DNA of 64,000 nucleotides from positions 806,001 to 870,000 of the forward strand of contig OAPG01000008.1 in NCBI GenBank assembly GCA_900208305.1. Direction: 5' to 3'. Positions within the stretch are counted from its first letter, which is position 1, and each line of letters begins with the position of its first letter. Origin of the DNA: Melanopsichium pennsylvanicum (lineage: Eukaryota > Basidiomycota > Ustilaginomycetes > Ustilaginales). Under the pieces are notes generated by a model, which saw nothing but the letters and a program-made list of their open reading frames with translations, ran no database searches and was not told where the DNA came from. Both the position numbers and the translations under genes were made by a program. Shown here piece after piece: positions 1-10,335 of this stretch.

Positions 1-642
1 CATCAAGAGTACCTTGGTCCCGATGCAACTGCAGCTGCAGGAGGGGGATTGAGCGGCGCATCAACCAGCAACGCCAAACATGGCCGTCTCGCACATACAG
101 GAGGGAATCAACTTGAATTGTCGAGGAAGAAGACCATGAAGATGGTGGAAGAGACTGCTGCGGGGCGTAGGAGGCCAAATTATGGGTACGAAGGTAGACC
201 TGGTGGTCGAGACACGATAAATGCTGCTGCTTCTTCTATGACAAATGTAGCTTCACACCCTATTGTTCAACCACAACCTCGACCGGTGGCCGCTCCATCA
301 GCATCTGACCAGCAGAACGGTGGGCATGTCGCATCAGGCACCCATCCCTCTACCTCGACTACACTCGGTCGACACACGGCAGCATCAAACATGTACAACG
401 CCAGACCACCCCAGGCACCCACATCTAGCATCCCAACTTCCTCCTCCACCTCGTCCAATGCTACTTGGTCTCACGCCACTGCTCATTCAGCCGCATATTC
501 GGTCAACGCTGCATCATCCAATACTTCCGCAGCCACTTCGTTGGAGTCGACGGGGCCCGAAGACAAGAAGCCGTACAACACGTTTGCAGAGATGGGCTTT
601 GCGCCGCAGAAACCTAAAAAGGAAGAATGCGTCATTTGCTAG
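1..642 (+). CDS. 3' end of an unidentified gene; product ends in a CaaX-like tail
   Basis: The reading frame is open from the first base of the window, so only the last 213 residues or so are present and the start lies upstream. I do not recognise the protein. The visible part is low in complexity and rich in Ser, Thr, Ala, Pro and Asn, as in disordered tails of fungal signalling proteins. The final residues are KKEECVIC followed by a stop. Cys-Val-Ile-Cys fits the CaaX pattern (two aliphatic residues, then a permitted last residue), so farnesylation and membrane anchoring are plausible; dual palmitoylation of the two cysteines, as in Yck-type casein kinases, is an alternative. Just before the tail a short segment with AEMGFAPQ looks more ordered. 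The family cannot be assigned without the upstream catalytic part. The TTG at position 49 is not a real start. Confidence 0.7.
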   Translation, partial: HQEYLGPDATAAAGGGLSGASTSNAKHGRLAHTGGNQLELSRKKTMKMVEETAAGRRRPNYGYEGRPGGRDTINAAASSMTNVASHPIVQPQPRPVAAPSASDQQNGGHVASGTHPSTSTTLGRHTAASNMYNARPPQAPTSSIPTSSSTSSNATWSHATAHSAAYSVNAASSNTSAATSLESTGPEDKKPYNTFAEMGFAPQKPKKEECVIC

Positions 643-819
643 AGATGCTATCCCTTCCCTTTCCAGCTGTGTGCTGTCCTGTAACTTATTCCAACTTAAT
701 CCTTCTTCTCATCTTGTTCTATTCGTTGCGCAATTCCAAGGAAGGGTAAATGGGATTCGAATTGCAATCGCATACATTGCGAAATTACCTAACTTTCGTC
801 TTCGGATCCACCCCAAAGT

Positions 820-848
820 ATGTGTGTGTGTATGTGTATGTGTGTGTT
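820..848. repeat. GT-rich microsatellite
   Basis: A short GT/TATG repeat lies between the two convergent genes, just beyond the stop of the ATP10 homologue. It is probably a 3'-UTR or intergenic microsatellite. Confidence 0.85.
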
Positions 849-863
849 ATTACCGGGAAAAAG

Positions 864-1904
864 TTACTTTTTTGACTTTTCTTCACCTTGACGAGATCTA
901 TCCAACAAGACACGGGTACAATTGAACAAGGCTTGCATTTCTGCTTGTTCTGCGAAACCGCAACCAGCCCATCTGATCCTTCCCTTTTGATCGACTAGAT
1001 AAGTATATCCGACGTGTTTGTTGTGAAAGCCTATTGATTCCTTTTCCAATTCTATATCTTGATTACTTAGTAAATAAGTATGGTGAAAGCTTGGATCGAT
1101 TTGAGATCTCAAAGAACTAAGGAAAAGTGAGACTAGGTAGTTTTTCAAAGGGTTTGTTTGAAGATTGATTTGAACCAGTTGGAAATGAAGGGATTGAGGG
1201 GACAAATGATGGATGGTATGATGGTAAAAACTTTTTGTATGTTCTTCTGAAATTTTGGATCCAAGTAATGCAACAATCGAAACTTTGTTGTTAAACATTG
1301 CTACTGTGTCCACTTTACTTTTATCACTAAGACGAGTTCCCGAAATTTTTGGGAACCATAGAGATCGATCCGAACGGATGAGGGTTGGAGGTGCTCGCCA
1401 AGTTTTACCACCGTGAGATTTAATGGCGTGAAAGTCATGAAAATAACCTCGAGTGGCTTCTTTGACAATGGCTTTACGAGAAGCAAGCCGGTATTCGGGC
1501 GAGATGAGTCTGTCCCGTTTCTCACGCCATGATGCAGGTGCAGACGTAGGCGGGTTAGGAAGTCCAAGCGCAAAAGAGAGATATGGTAGAGGTTGAGAGT
1601 TGAGCTCTTCAGGTGATGTGCTAGATTCGCGTACAAGCGGTTTTGTCGATGTCGCCGCCGCCGGTTGAGATGTCGATGTAGAATCAGATGCGGACGAGTT
1701 TGATGAACTTGTCGCTGTTTTTGACGAACAAGTGGATCCGGATGAAGTAGGACTTGCAGAAGAAGGTGATGTGGATGTAAATGAATCTTTATGCAGAACA
1801 GATGCGCTTGTTGATAGTGTACGACCAGTGCTGAGAGAGCTGGTACGTGAAGCCGAGCCGAGGGCCGCAGGTCTTGCAGCCGATAGTAGTGTGGAACGAA
1901 GCAT
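864..1904 (-). CDS. ATP10: Mitochondrial ATP synthase assembly factor ATP10 homologue
   Basis: This 346-residue protein resembles Atp10, the inner-membrane factor that helps assemble the F0 sector (Atp6 with the Atp9 ring) of mitochondrial ATP synthase. The N-terminus (MLRSTLLSAARPAALGSASR) is rich in Arg, Ser and Ala and lacks acidic residues, as expected of a mitochondrial presequence. A Ser/Thr-rich linker follows to about residue 95. The family core begins near 'WREKRDRLISPEYRL' and includes the 'LWFPKISGTRL' segment. The C-terminal thioredoxin-like part contains 'VGYTYLVDQKGRIRWAGCG', the most recognisable family feature. The start is the ATG at 1902-1904. The gene converges with the partial gene at 1-642, leaving a 221-base gap with a short GT repeat. 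The family call rests on motif memory, not on a search. Confidence 0.85.
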   Translation of the reverse strand: MLRSTLLSAARPAALGSASRTSSLSTGRTLSTSASVLHKDSFTSTSPSSASPTSSGSTCSSKTATSSSNSSASDSTSTSQPAAATSTKPLVRESSTSPEELNSQPLPYLSFALGLPNPPTSAPASWREKRDRLISPEYRLASRKAIVKEATRGYFHDFHAIKSHGGKTWRAPPTLIRSDRSLWFPKISGTRLSDKSKVDTVAMFNNKVSIVALLGSKISEEHTKSFYHHTIHHLSPQSLHFQLVQINLQTNPLKNYLVSLFLSSLRSQIDPSFHHTYLLSNQDIELEKESIGFHNKHVGYTYLVDQKGRIRWAGCGFAEQAEMQALFNCTRVLLDRSRQGEEKSKK

Positions 1905-2351
1905 GTTCCCAGAGCCTACTATCCGTGTAGCTTAGCGGCTGATGAAAGTTGAAGTGCGACTTGAGCTTGAAAAAAAGTAAAAGTATGAAACGATGGCGAC
2001 AGTGATGAAATGGTGTTGATGAAAGGAACGTAGAAGGTGCGGAGGAACAAAAGGATAACAAAATACTTTCCGCCCCAAAAAAGTAAAGCACGCTTTCTTC
2101 CGGAGGTTCCCTTTGTGCTGTGAGTCTCGTTTTCCGACATCCGATAATTTTCTCTTATTCACCTCACATTCATATCCGCCTCACACTTTCTCAAAGTGAA
2201 CAGCTTCAGAATCGCAATTATTGGTTCAACATAAGCGTAGAAACATTTCTGTTCTGGTGTGCTTTCGAGATTGTTTAACGATGATATCCTGGCAAAAAAG
2301 CTTTGTGGGGGTTACAATGAAGAAATCCGCCATATTCTGTACTTGACGTCG
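1905..2351. other. Intergenic region, ATP10 promoter side
   Basis: A 447-base stretch between the start of the ATP10 homologue and the stop of the large membrane protein gene. On the minus strand it should carry the ATP10 promoter and leader. I see no conserved ORF or RNA gene. Confidence 0.6.
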
Positions 2352-5300
2352 CTAAGCTTCCAGCGCAGTCATAGCAAACGGATCTGGTCGCCTGTCATCT
2401 GCCGGAGTTCCAGGATTGCTTTCCGTCATAAGCAGACCCAATCCACCACCTATCCCACAACTCGTTGCAGTAGCAGAACCGTCCTTGTTGAAACTTGCCT
2501 TTCGACTGCCCATCTTACTTGAATTGGCGATACTCGAGCCGTTGCTGCTGATACTTGCACTCCTCGCCCTTCTCACCATACCTCTGGGTGCTGGTTCGGG
2601 TTGCATACTCGGTTCCGGTGGCGCTGCTGTACCTCCTACTGTAATGTAATCTTTTCGGCGTGACTTTGGACTGGAATGCTGTCGAATCGAACCTCTACTC
2701 GTGGTGGACGAACTTGTATCAGACGAACCCTGCGTGTGTTGATGATGCTGATGATGCTGATGATGATGATGGATAGAGGAATGACGTTGACCCAGATCCA
2801 CTTTGGCATTGGAAGCAGATTGCACGATGCTACTCCTACTTCCATTGCGTGTTCTCGATTTCACTACTGGTGGTCCAGTACCACCACAACCGCCGCCTGC
2901 TGCGGAGAGAGATCCCAAACCATCGTTTCTCGCCGTAATCGGATTGGTTCGGTTCAAAAGCACCGAAACCAACGGAAGCGAAGTCGAAATTGGTGGCATG
3001 TACGAATCGGTAGCGCTACGTGCACGCATTCGACGTCGCAAAGAATCACTGCTACTGCTACTACTACCACCAACACCTTTGTTGGTAGAGGAACCGTTGG
3101 ACGAATTCAAAGATCCAACATCTTCGATCGAGTCTCGATTCGCCTGATCAAAATTGATCCGTGCGAAAGGTGGCGTGGGCAAAAGTTCTTCCGCCATCTC
3201 CTCTCCTCTCTCACCCTCCTTGCTGTAAAATGACGAGCCGGTGGTGGGAGTTGGAGCCGAGGAAAGTTTTGCAAATGGATTTCCACCGAGGTAAGAAGGG
3301 GTTTTTTTGGGCTTTGACTTTGAATGTGACGGTTGTTTCGGTTCTTGCTGATGGTGGCGCAATTGCGAATCGGTACGTGATAAAGACAGATCATCATCCA
3401 AAGGGCGACAAGGAGGAACGTTGGTCATGGTGCGGTACATATCAGCGCTACTACGAGGACCTTTTTCGAATGACGAACCAGTTGTTTCCATCCTGCTCCG
3501 CTCACCAACAGTGGACTCAATGTCGAGATCAGGCGAATTGTGGACTAGCTCCATTCCCGATGCGTCTGTTGCAAGAAAATCACCCGAACCAGATTTGCGC
3601 CCAAATCCAGCACGTAGATTGGTCAGGCTAACTTTTCTGCCCATTGTCCCAGAGAGACTACTCAATCTGCCTGGAATTCCAGTTGGAGAATCAGACCGCG
3701 CGTCTGCATAGCTCTGGTTCGTTGCGAGTGGAAAGGTTGCAACTTCCCTTCCGGGCGATGAGGTAGAGGCAGATTCGTTACTGGTCGAGTTGGTTGGGGA
3801 AGCACTTGCAGCAAAGGCTGAGAGTTGTCTTCGGTTGATCTTGCCAACACCACCACCACCACCATCACCCTTGGAATGAATTGAAGCGTCGTCGCTTGCC
3901 CTGTGTCTTTGGGCCATTCGCGCCGCCATTACGGCGCTGACGCTATCGGATTTCGGGAGCACCGCACCAAAGATGCCCCCCATAGGCGTACTAGTACCAG
4001 TTGGAGTGGGTGACATGGGCGTGTCATTCCCTTCAGCAGTGGGGCTTGGGGGGAATTGGATCTTTGCTCGGCGACCGTATTCGGTATTGATGCTGAGCTG
4101 TGGCGCTGATTGCAGTTGTTGCTCGGTGAACGTGACCAGTGGAGCCGCTGGGAGCTGTTTTTGAGTTCCGGAAGACGCTGCTTGAGCTGCAGGTGCTGTC
4201 TTACTGTCTGCTTCACGTTGCTGTTGTTGAAGTTGAACATCAGTTTTGCCAACGTTGCCCGCACCGGCAGCCCCAAGGACATTGGAGGCAGGGGTGTTGG
4301 GAGGAGAGGCAAAACCACTCTGACCCAGAGCCATGCCAAGCGCAGCAGCACGTTGCATCCTCGCCCGGCGCTTCCTCCAATCCCAATCCCTTCCCGCCGC
4401 AGCTGTCGACTGGGTGAAACGCTCAAACCAGAAATCGTCCACATCCACCTCGGCGGCGCTCTGCTTGTTTGTCATGTCCGACGTTGACAGTTTGAACGCT
4501 GCAAAGCGCGTTGCTGTTTCCAGACGCTCTTTTGCACGAATGTGTTGATCCAGGTGTGGTGTCCAGTCCGGTTCGATGAGCCTGATACTTTTCGTCTTAG
4601 GGGCAAACACAACTAGATCAGTTTGAGGAGAGGCGAGATGTGAAATGTGTTGCTGGTACGGAGGGGGTGCAGTGGAGGTATTAAGGGGAAGAGAAACACC
4701 GTGAGTTTGTAAGAGCTCTGCTTGTGGCTGCAAAGCTCCTGGATCGGTTCCGAAGGCGAATTTTGTGGGGAGCGAAGCTTTTCTTTGCATGAGACTGTAC
4801 GAGATGTCAATGTCTCTCAAAGAGGCTGTACGGAAGGTCTGTGGTCTTTTCTTGAGAATCGAAGGTGCTCGGCTGATGGAGAAAGTGCTACTCGTGGGGC
4901 TTGGTATTAGCAATCCTCCTTGTGCATCATCATTTTCAAATCCACTATGATCCATGGCTGCGGCAGAAGTGAACGAGGTTTCGGAAGCCATGCTCGGCGA
5001 GTGGAGAAGCTGTTCTTTTTCGTGTTGAAGTATTGCTTCGTCAGCCCAGCTGTCCTCTTTTCGAAGTGTAGGCCGAGGAGAGTTGCCATCTACAGAAGAG
5101 AGGCTAGAAGTACTGTTTCTCTTCTTCCTCGCAGCTGTTCGTCCAAGTGGAGACGCCGAGTTGACGGGACGTATGCGCGTTGGGCGTGTAGGCAGCGCAG
5201 CGGTGGAGGCTAGAGGAGACCTGCTTGGGCTGGCCGTATGCTGCCTTCGTCCTGCTTCAGCATTGAGGAGTCGGCCGGGTTCTCTCCTTCTCCTGTTTCC

Positions 5301-5948
5301 TCCGCTGCTCGGTGTTGGGCCGAGAGTTGGAGAAGCGGTGAGAGTGCTGTTTGGGTTATTCGAGTCGGATGGAGAGGCATTAGACACAGGAGCAGGCCAG
5401 AAGGAGCGCTTAGTGCTAGGCTCTAGATCGACTTGCATTGGGCTTTCGCTCAACACACTTGACGGGTCCGAGCTGGTGATGCGGACGATGCTGCTTCTCT
5501 TGTTGTTGTCCCTTGCCAGAATACGGCGCAACGATTCCCTCTCTTTCGAGCTGGCCAAGAAACCAGAGGAAGAGCGGGATCTGTCGGGTGAATCGTCATC
5601 TTCATACTCGTCAGAGTCTAGCTCAGTATCGAGGCGAGAAACGGTAGCGCCAGCTGCAAGCATTACAGAGAGCTGCCATAGAGGTTTTGTTTGGGCAGTT
5701 GAGCCGGATGAGACGGCAAGACGAAGGTAGAGAAAGTACGAGAGGAGGAAGAGGAGACCGGAGGATATGCAAGTGGATGTCCAAGACGAGGTGAGGTGGG
5801 AGAAGATATCGCGAGTGTAGAGGATGTTCTTGGAGAACAAGCGGGTCTTGAAGCCGAAGAAATGTTTGTGAGGCAGCCAAGCGCGAAGAGTGGATGTAGC
5901 AGCAGCATTAGCAGCAGCCGCTGCTGCGGTCGGTGTTGCAGCCGACAT
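2352..5948 (-). CDS. Large low-complexity protein with an N-terminal membrane segment, function unknown
   Basis: The protein is 1198 residues long from the first in-frame ATG (5946-5948). The frame is open for another 62 codons upstream but holds no other ATG there, so that part is taken as leader. After a short Ala-rich start come 'AWLPHKHFFGFKTRLFSKN' and a clear hydrophobic segment at about residues 40-60 (CISSGLLFLLSYFLYLRLAV). A second weaker hydrophobic stretch (PLWQLSVMLAAGATV) follows before an acidic patch, suggesting a membrane anchor or hairpin. The remaining roughly 1100 residues are Ser/Pro/Thr-rich and probably disordered, with many basic-Ser phosphorylation-type sites and a His/Gln run (HHHHQHHQHHQH) near the C-terminus. 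I do not recognise the family. An anchored regulatory scaffold is possible, but that is inference only. Confidence 0.75.
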   Translation of the reverse strand: MSAATPTAAAAAANAAATSTLRAWLPHKHFFGFKTRLFSKNILYTRDIFSHLTSSWTSTCISSGLLFLLSYFLYLRLAVSSGSTAQTKPLWQLSVMLAAGATVSRLDTELDSDEYEDDDSPDRSRSSSGFLASSKERESLRRILARDNNKRSSIVRITSSDPSSVLSESPMQVDLEPSTKRSFWPAPVSNASPSDSNNPNSTLTASPTLGPTPSSGGNRRRREPGRLLNAEAGRRQHTASPSRSPLASTAALPTRPTRIRPVNSASPLGRTAARKKRNSTSSLSSVDGNSPRPTLRKEDSWADEAILQHEKEQLLHSPSMASETSFTSAAAMDHSGFENDDAQGGLLIPSPTSSTFSISRAPSILKKRPQTFRTASLRDIDISYSLMQRKASLPTKFAFGTDPGALQPQAELLQTHGVSLPLNTSTAPPPYQQHISHLASPQTDLVVFAPKTKSIRLIEPDWTPHLDQHIRAKERLETATRFAAFKLSTSDMTNKQSAAEVDVDDFWFERFTQSTAAAGRDWDWRKRRARMQRAAALGMALGQSGFASPPNTPASNVLGAAGAGNVGKTDVQLQQQQREADSKTAPAAQAASSGTQKQLPAAPLVTFTEQQLQSAPQLSINTEYGRRAKIQFPPSPTAEGNDTPMSPTPTGTSTPMGGIFGAVLPKSDSVSAVMAARMAQRHRASDDASIHSKGDGGGGGVGKINRRQLSAFAASASPTNSTSNESASTSSPGREVATFPLATNQSYADARSDSPTGIPGRLSSLSGTMGRKVSLTNLRAGFGRKSGSGDFLATDASGMELVHNSPDLDIESTVGERSRMETTGSSFEKGPRSSADMYRTMTNVPPCRPLDDDLSLSRTDSQLRHHQQEPKQPSHSKSKPKKTPSYLGGNPFAKLSSAPTPTTGSSFYSKEGERGEEMAEELLPTPPFARINFDQANRDSIEDVGSLNSSNGSSTNKGVGGSSSSSSDSLRRRMRARSATDSYMPPISTSLPLVSVLLNRTNPITARNDGLGSLSAAGGGCGGTGPPVVKSRTRNGSRSSIVQSASNAKVDLGQRHSSIHHHHQHHQHHQHTQGSSDTSSSTTSRGSIRQHSSPKSRRKDYITVGGTAAPPEPSMQPEPAPRGMVRRARSASISSNGSSIANSSKMGSRKASFNKDGSATATSCGIGGGLGLLMTESNPGTPADDRRPDPFAMTALEA

Positions 5949-7256
5949 GATGACTTGGATATCAAAGGTGAGGCTGTACGACGACTTGGAGATCAAAATC
6001 GCGCGCGTGCTGCTGACTGAACAGATTGAAGATTGTGCGACTGATTTGATGGAGTGCAGGGCACGTTGCCCAGGAGGGCTTGAATACTTGTCGAGCTTGT
6101 CACGATGACATGGTAGAAACCGAGAATGAGCCAAAGGTGAACGTCGAAGGCCGGTCGCAGGCGGGAAAGAGCGGATGCTACTGATTAATGCTGGACGTCT
6201 AGATGAGAGGTGTTGAAAGGTAGAAGAGAGATTCTTGAGAAAAGCTAAACGAACGGCGTGGGCTAATAAATGGATGGCCTCGAAGTAGAGCGGAAAACAT
6301 GAGCAGCGCCAGAGAAGCAGAAGCGGAATGTATGTGTGACAGGCTGGAAGAGATGGCAGGACAGGCTATGCAAGTTTTGGTTGAATCGTGCAAGCGACAG
6401 GCGAGGGCCAAGAAGAGGAGGATGAACGACGGAATTTGAAAGCGGGATTTGTAGGCGAGTGCGGAGACAGTCACAGGGAGAGAGAGAAAGAGAGAGAGAG
6501 AGAGAGACAAAACACACATGGGATGTGATGCGATGCGATGCGATGCGAATCCATGCATTCAGAAATATAGGCGAGGCAGCACAATACGGACACACTGAGT
6601 TAGGATCGGCTCCCATTCACATCCAAGAGCATTCAATAATGATGATGATGAAAATCAAGAGAGGGTCTTAGCTGTCGAAATTCACCTTTGCTGGATACAA
6701 GTTGGGACCAAACAAGACCCTCTTTACGCGTTGACAGTCAGGTGAGCGACGTACTACAAAAAAGCTACTGTCCGTGACCCTGTGCATTCAATCATAGATC
6801 TCGAAAATGAGCATTCGATGCCAAAGACTACCTAAGTTACTGTTGATACTCGCCCAATGAATCAAAGATCTCACGCCTTCAAGAGCAGTGCATCAACACA
6901 GAGAAAAGCACCACCCAGCAAATGAATCACATCCACGGTATTATAATTTTGGAGCGTGAAATGCACCCTTCCTCTGCTGGTTTGAAATTCAGGCTTGAAC
7001 TCGAAACTTTTCCTCGGCTTGGCTTTTTCTTCCAACTACTCCTCCACGCACTACTCCACCATGCCTCTTTTTCTTCTAGTAATCGCTCTTTAGCTCGAGC
7101 TCTCAGCTCGCTTGTCTTCGTTTGTCGATATTGCACAATCCTGATCTCGACGACGTCACTCCCGTGTCTCATTATCCCACCATGCTCTATTGAAATTGCA
7201 TCGCGCCTATGCTACTACTGTAAAGGTATGATTAAAGTGGACAGCTTGTGGTGTTC
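5949..7256. other. Intergenic region with simple repeats
   Basis: About 1.3 kb between the start of the large membrane protein gene and the stop of the oxidoreductase gene. It holds a GA-rich tract at about 6479-6508 and a GATGC pentamer repeat at about 6527-6546. A 116-codon plus-strand ORF (6922-7272) has no recognisable features and runs into the oxidoreductase gene on the other strand, so I do not call it a gene. Confidence 0.55.
6479..6546. repeat. GA microsatellite and adjacent GATGC repeat
   Basis: A GA dinucleotide tract of roughly 30 bases is followed shortly by four tandem GATGC pentamers. Both lie in the presumed leader or promoter of the large membrane protein gene. Confidence 0.85.
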
Positions 7257-8387
7257 TTATGAATTGAGATGAGCCATGATCATATCAAACACATCCAAAT
7301 CTTGCATCGCATCCTTCGGCGTAGTCTTGAGATCTTTGCCACTTGTCAATGCATCGTACAGCTCTAAAAACTCGGTGGTGTATGCATCCTGGTACGTTGT
7401 CCGGATCACTTTCTCTGTATATCGTCCTTCCTTGTCGTTCTCCTTGACTGTCACGTTGATCGGTAGACCTTTGACGTAAGGCGTGTCGATATCGATCCTC
7501 AATACTCGATCATCCGTAAACACCTCCAAAAAGCTCTCAAAGACTCCCACGTTGTGAATGCCGGTAGTGTAGACAACGTTGTACTTGGTATCTCCTTTGT
7601 TCTGCCTGAGCGAATTCGAGTATTCCAACGAGGCAGAGATGAACATACCATCGTGACTCGCAAAGGCGGATAGGCACTTGTCTGGTTTCCCTCCCAACCC
7701 TTCTCGCATGAAACTCAGATCATGACTACCCAGCGACCCCAAAAGTCGATATACAACGGCTAGACGTGCATCTTTGGCTTTTTCACATCCGATGGCTTCT
7801 TCCAAGATCGCAGTCGCCCGTGCTGTCTTATCCTCGGAAGCTGATTCGGCGATATCGCCCGTGAACTTTTTCGGATCAGTGCCGGATTGAGAAACGAAGA
7901 ACGAATTGGGTCCAATGATATCTTTAACAATCGCATGACGGATGGGTCCCGAATCTTGAAGCAAGTCTTTAAAAACTTGAAAAGCTGGAGCGTATCGTCT
8001 CATGTAACCGACAAAAATCTTGACACTGTTCGATTGGGCGGCTTTCTGGATAGCAATCGCATCGGAGCGAGTGAGAGCCATAGGCTTTTCGATAAACACG
8101 TGCTTGCCCGACTGAGCTGCTTCCACAGCGCACGATGCATGGTACTCGTCCGAATTTGCAATCAGCACAAAGTCAATATCACTGCGAGCTACCAAGTCAG
8201 AGGAAGAGGTATACACGTGCGGAACGGACCATTTGGCAGCAGCGTGTTTGGCAGCCGAAAGCGAAACGTCGCAAATCGCTACCACGGTATATCGCCAAGA
8301 TAAGAATTTGAGCGTCGGGAGATGCACCACTTGTGTCACCTCACCTGCCCCGACAATCCCCACTCGAAGCGGAGTCTCAGCTGGCAT
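7257..8387 (-). CDS. Gfo/Idh/MocA-family NAD(P)-dependent oxidoreductase
   Basis: This 376-residue protein, starting at the ATG at 8385-8387, belongs to the glucose-fructose oxidoreductase / inositol dehydrogenase / MocA superfamily. These enzymes oxidise or reduce a sugar, polyol or related carbonyl compound with NAD(P). The N-terminal Rossmann motif is VGIVGAGEVTQ (about residues 9-19), followed by an acidic residue after the second strand (AICDVS). The superfamily signature EKP lies at residues 100-102 (HVFIEKPMALTRSDA). A Ser-His-Asp at 221-223 (GSLGSHDLSFM) is in the position of the usual catalytic histidine region. The C-terminal half fits the family's alpha/beta substrate domain. Length is typical. 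No signal peptide is seen, so it is probably cytosolic. The substrate cannot be told from sequence. Confidence 0.88.
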   Translation of the reverse strand: MPAETPLRVGIVGAGEVTQVVHLPTLKFLSWRYTVVAICDVSLSAAKHAAAKWSVPHVYTSSSDLVARSDIDFVLIANSDEYHASCAVEAAQSGKHVFIEKPMALTRSDAIAIQKAAQSNSVKIFVGYMRRYAPAFQVFKDLLQDSGPIRHAIVKDIIGPNSFFVSQSGTDPKKFTGDIAESASEDKTARATAILEEAIGCEKAKDARLAVVYRLLGSLGSHDLSFMREGLGGKPDKCLSAFASHDGMFISASLEYSNSLRQNKGDTKYNVVYTTGIHNVGVFESFLEVFTDDRVLRIDIDTPYVKGLPINVTVKENDKEGRYTEKVIRTTYQDAYTTEFLELYDALTSGKDLKTTPKDAMQDLDVFDMIMAHLNS

Positions 8388-9701
8388 GATGAGGGGGGGA
8401 TGATGATCAAAGACGACGACGAACAAAATTGGGGAGCGAAGGGTCGAATGGAGTGGTTCGGGAAGAAATCACTGAAACACCCGCAGGCAAGCTGTCAGGC
8501 TTCTTTCGGCACAGAAATGTGGACTAACAACGACCTGCTGGCCCGAGCGTGCAGTCACACGCCAGACTTGTCACACCCTAAGAATAATGTGTCTCTTTGT
8601 TCACTTGACTCGTAAGTTACCATTCACGCTCAAAAGCCGCTCACTCAGCTGGCAAAGGGCAGTCACGAATCAGATGCTTTCGAGAGGCACAATTGTATTA
8701 GCCGATGAACCTTGCTGCCACTCTCCTTGCCTTGATACCGATCCCGATGGGGCACTGCACGGGAAGTTTGCTGAGCGATCAAGCAAGCGCTCAAACAGAC
8801 AAAGCCAGGCTGCAGAACTAAGAGCACAGTGACGTTGTCAGGCGTAAGATCACGCAGAGAGGCAGCTCTTGTTGTCCCTCAATTTCTCCCTGTATTTTTG
8901 AAATTAGGCGTGTCGAACTCCACTTTTTTTTGATATCGCTGCAAGCACAAGACGCGAGGTCGCCGGAACCCTGCCGTCGACACATCAGCGGCAGAGCCTA
9001 GATCTTTTGACTGGCATTAGTTGGATGATCCTCTTTCGTTACGAGCGCCAGTGTGCCGCATTATTCAGCCTCCCTTGCTCTTTGCGCATCTGTTCGGTAA
9101 TCGATGCAGCTCTTCCTCCCACTCAACAAGGCCAGGGTGATCGTGCGCATACGGTAAATGCTAATGATTTTCCCCGAAGGCCGGTAAAGGCTGGCGTCAT
9201 GTGGTCAATGAGCCTGTAGGTGTCGTCGCACTGTCAGTCAGCTACTGTAATTTACTGTACAATCGGAAACAGCCGAACAGGGGAGCGCAGATTGACGTGC
9301 GTTCGCGGCGTGTTCTGGATGCATCACAGGATGGCACCATCTTGCGCACGGCTACCAAGCTTGAGAAAAACAAGTTGGCCGTTTCATCCGCCCAAGTCCG
9401 CGTTCTGTACCTAAACTTGACTGTACGTTGACTGGGTGGCGAGACACTGCTGGGACGCGCATCAAAACGTGGAGGGTTGATGATGCAAAGTTGCGTGCCT
9501 TCTTAGGCTCCTGCTCTGACCTCGATCTGCTCCGTTCGCCGTTAGGATGAGGTGGCTTAAATGTCATCGAGTTGGGCTGAGATATATATGTACTGTATAT
9601 ATATAATCCGCATCTAATTTGAAAAACGTCTTATTCCATTCTGTCATCAGATCAAAGCTCATACTTCTCATCAGAAATTCCGCAATACCACTTCTCACAA
9701 A
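8388..9701. other. Intergenic region between divergent genes
   Basis: About 1.3 kb separates the oxidoreductase (minus) and peroxiredoxin (plus) starts and should hold both promoters. I see no ORF with family features. Two TACTGTA words occur at 9243-9249 and 9253-9259. Confidence 0.55.
9582..9607 (+). promoter_or_regulatory. TATA-rich putative core promoter of the peroxiredoxin gene
   Basis: An alternating AT stretch (two runs of TATATA around TACTGTA) lies about 95-120 bases before the peroxiredoxin ATG. Its position suits a TATA element. This is inference from spacing and composition only. Confidence 0.5.
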
Positions 9702-10335
9702 ATGGCCTCATTCACTGACAAGATCAAGGCAGCCATCAAGGGCGACGTCAAGGAAGGTGCCAAGCTCGAGACAGGTATCAAGCTCAAGGAGAACAATCCC
9801 GAACATGCTGACGTTTCGCTCGACAACTTGACCGGAAAGAGCATCATTGTTGGTGTTCCCGGTGCTTTCACTCCGTAAGTTCTAAGTTCCACAACCCTTC
9901 CTGTATTCATCATTGCCCACTCTCCTCGCACACACATGCTGATTGTCTTCATTTCAAATGTTTTACACTGCGCACACGAAACACAGTCCATGCTCGAGCC
10001 AGGTCCCAGGCTACATTCAGCACGCTCAAGAATTCGCCACAAAGGGTGTTGAGCATATCTACATTGTGGCAGTTAACGATCAGTTCACAGTGAATGCTTG
10101 GAAGGAGAAGCTCGGTGGAGGTAATGCTACCAACGTTCACTTCCTTGCCGATGACACGGGTGCGTTCACCAAGGCGGTGGGTCAGGACTTTGACGCTACT
10201 GGTTTGCTCGGTGGTCACCGAAGCAAGAGGTACGCTTTCGTTGTTGAAGGTGGCATCGTAAAGAAGGCTTTCATCGAGGACGAGGCTCCCAACGTCACCG
10301 TCACTTCGGCTGAGAATGTCCTTAAGGCTATCTGA
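9702..10335 (+). CDS. Prx5/AHP1-type peroxiredoxin, one intron
   Basis: Thioredoxin-fold peroxidase that reduces hydrogen and alkyl peroxides. Exon 1 is 9702-9874 and exon 2 is 9987-10335, with a 112-base intron (GTAAGT donor, ACACAG acceptor). The joined product is 173 residues, the normal size for the Prx5/AHP1/PMP20 group. The splice falls inside the active-site motif: joining gives GAFTPPCSSQVPGY, with the peroxidatic cysteine at residue 60, a strong check on the junction. No other cysteine is present, so the enzyme lacks a resolving cysteine in the same chain and would need a glutathione- or thioredoxin-type partner to recycle. The C-terminus (ENVLKAI) has no peroxisomal targeting tripeptide, so a cytosolic location is likely. 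C-ending codons suggest good expression. Confidence 0.93.

Noticed and set aside
6922..7272. 116-codon plus-strand ORF
   Set aside because: Runs into the oxidoreductase gene on the opposite strand and shows no family features.
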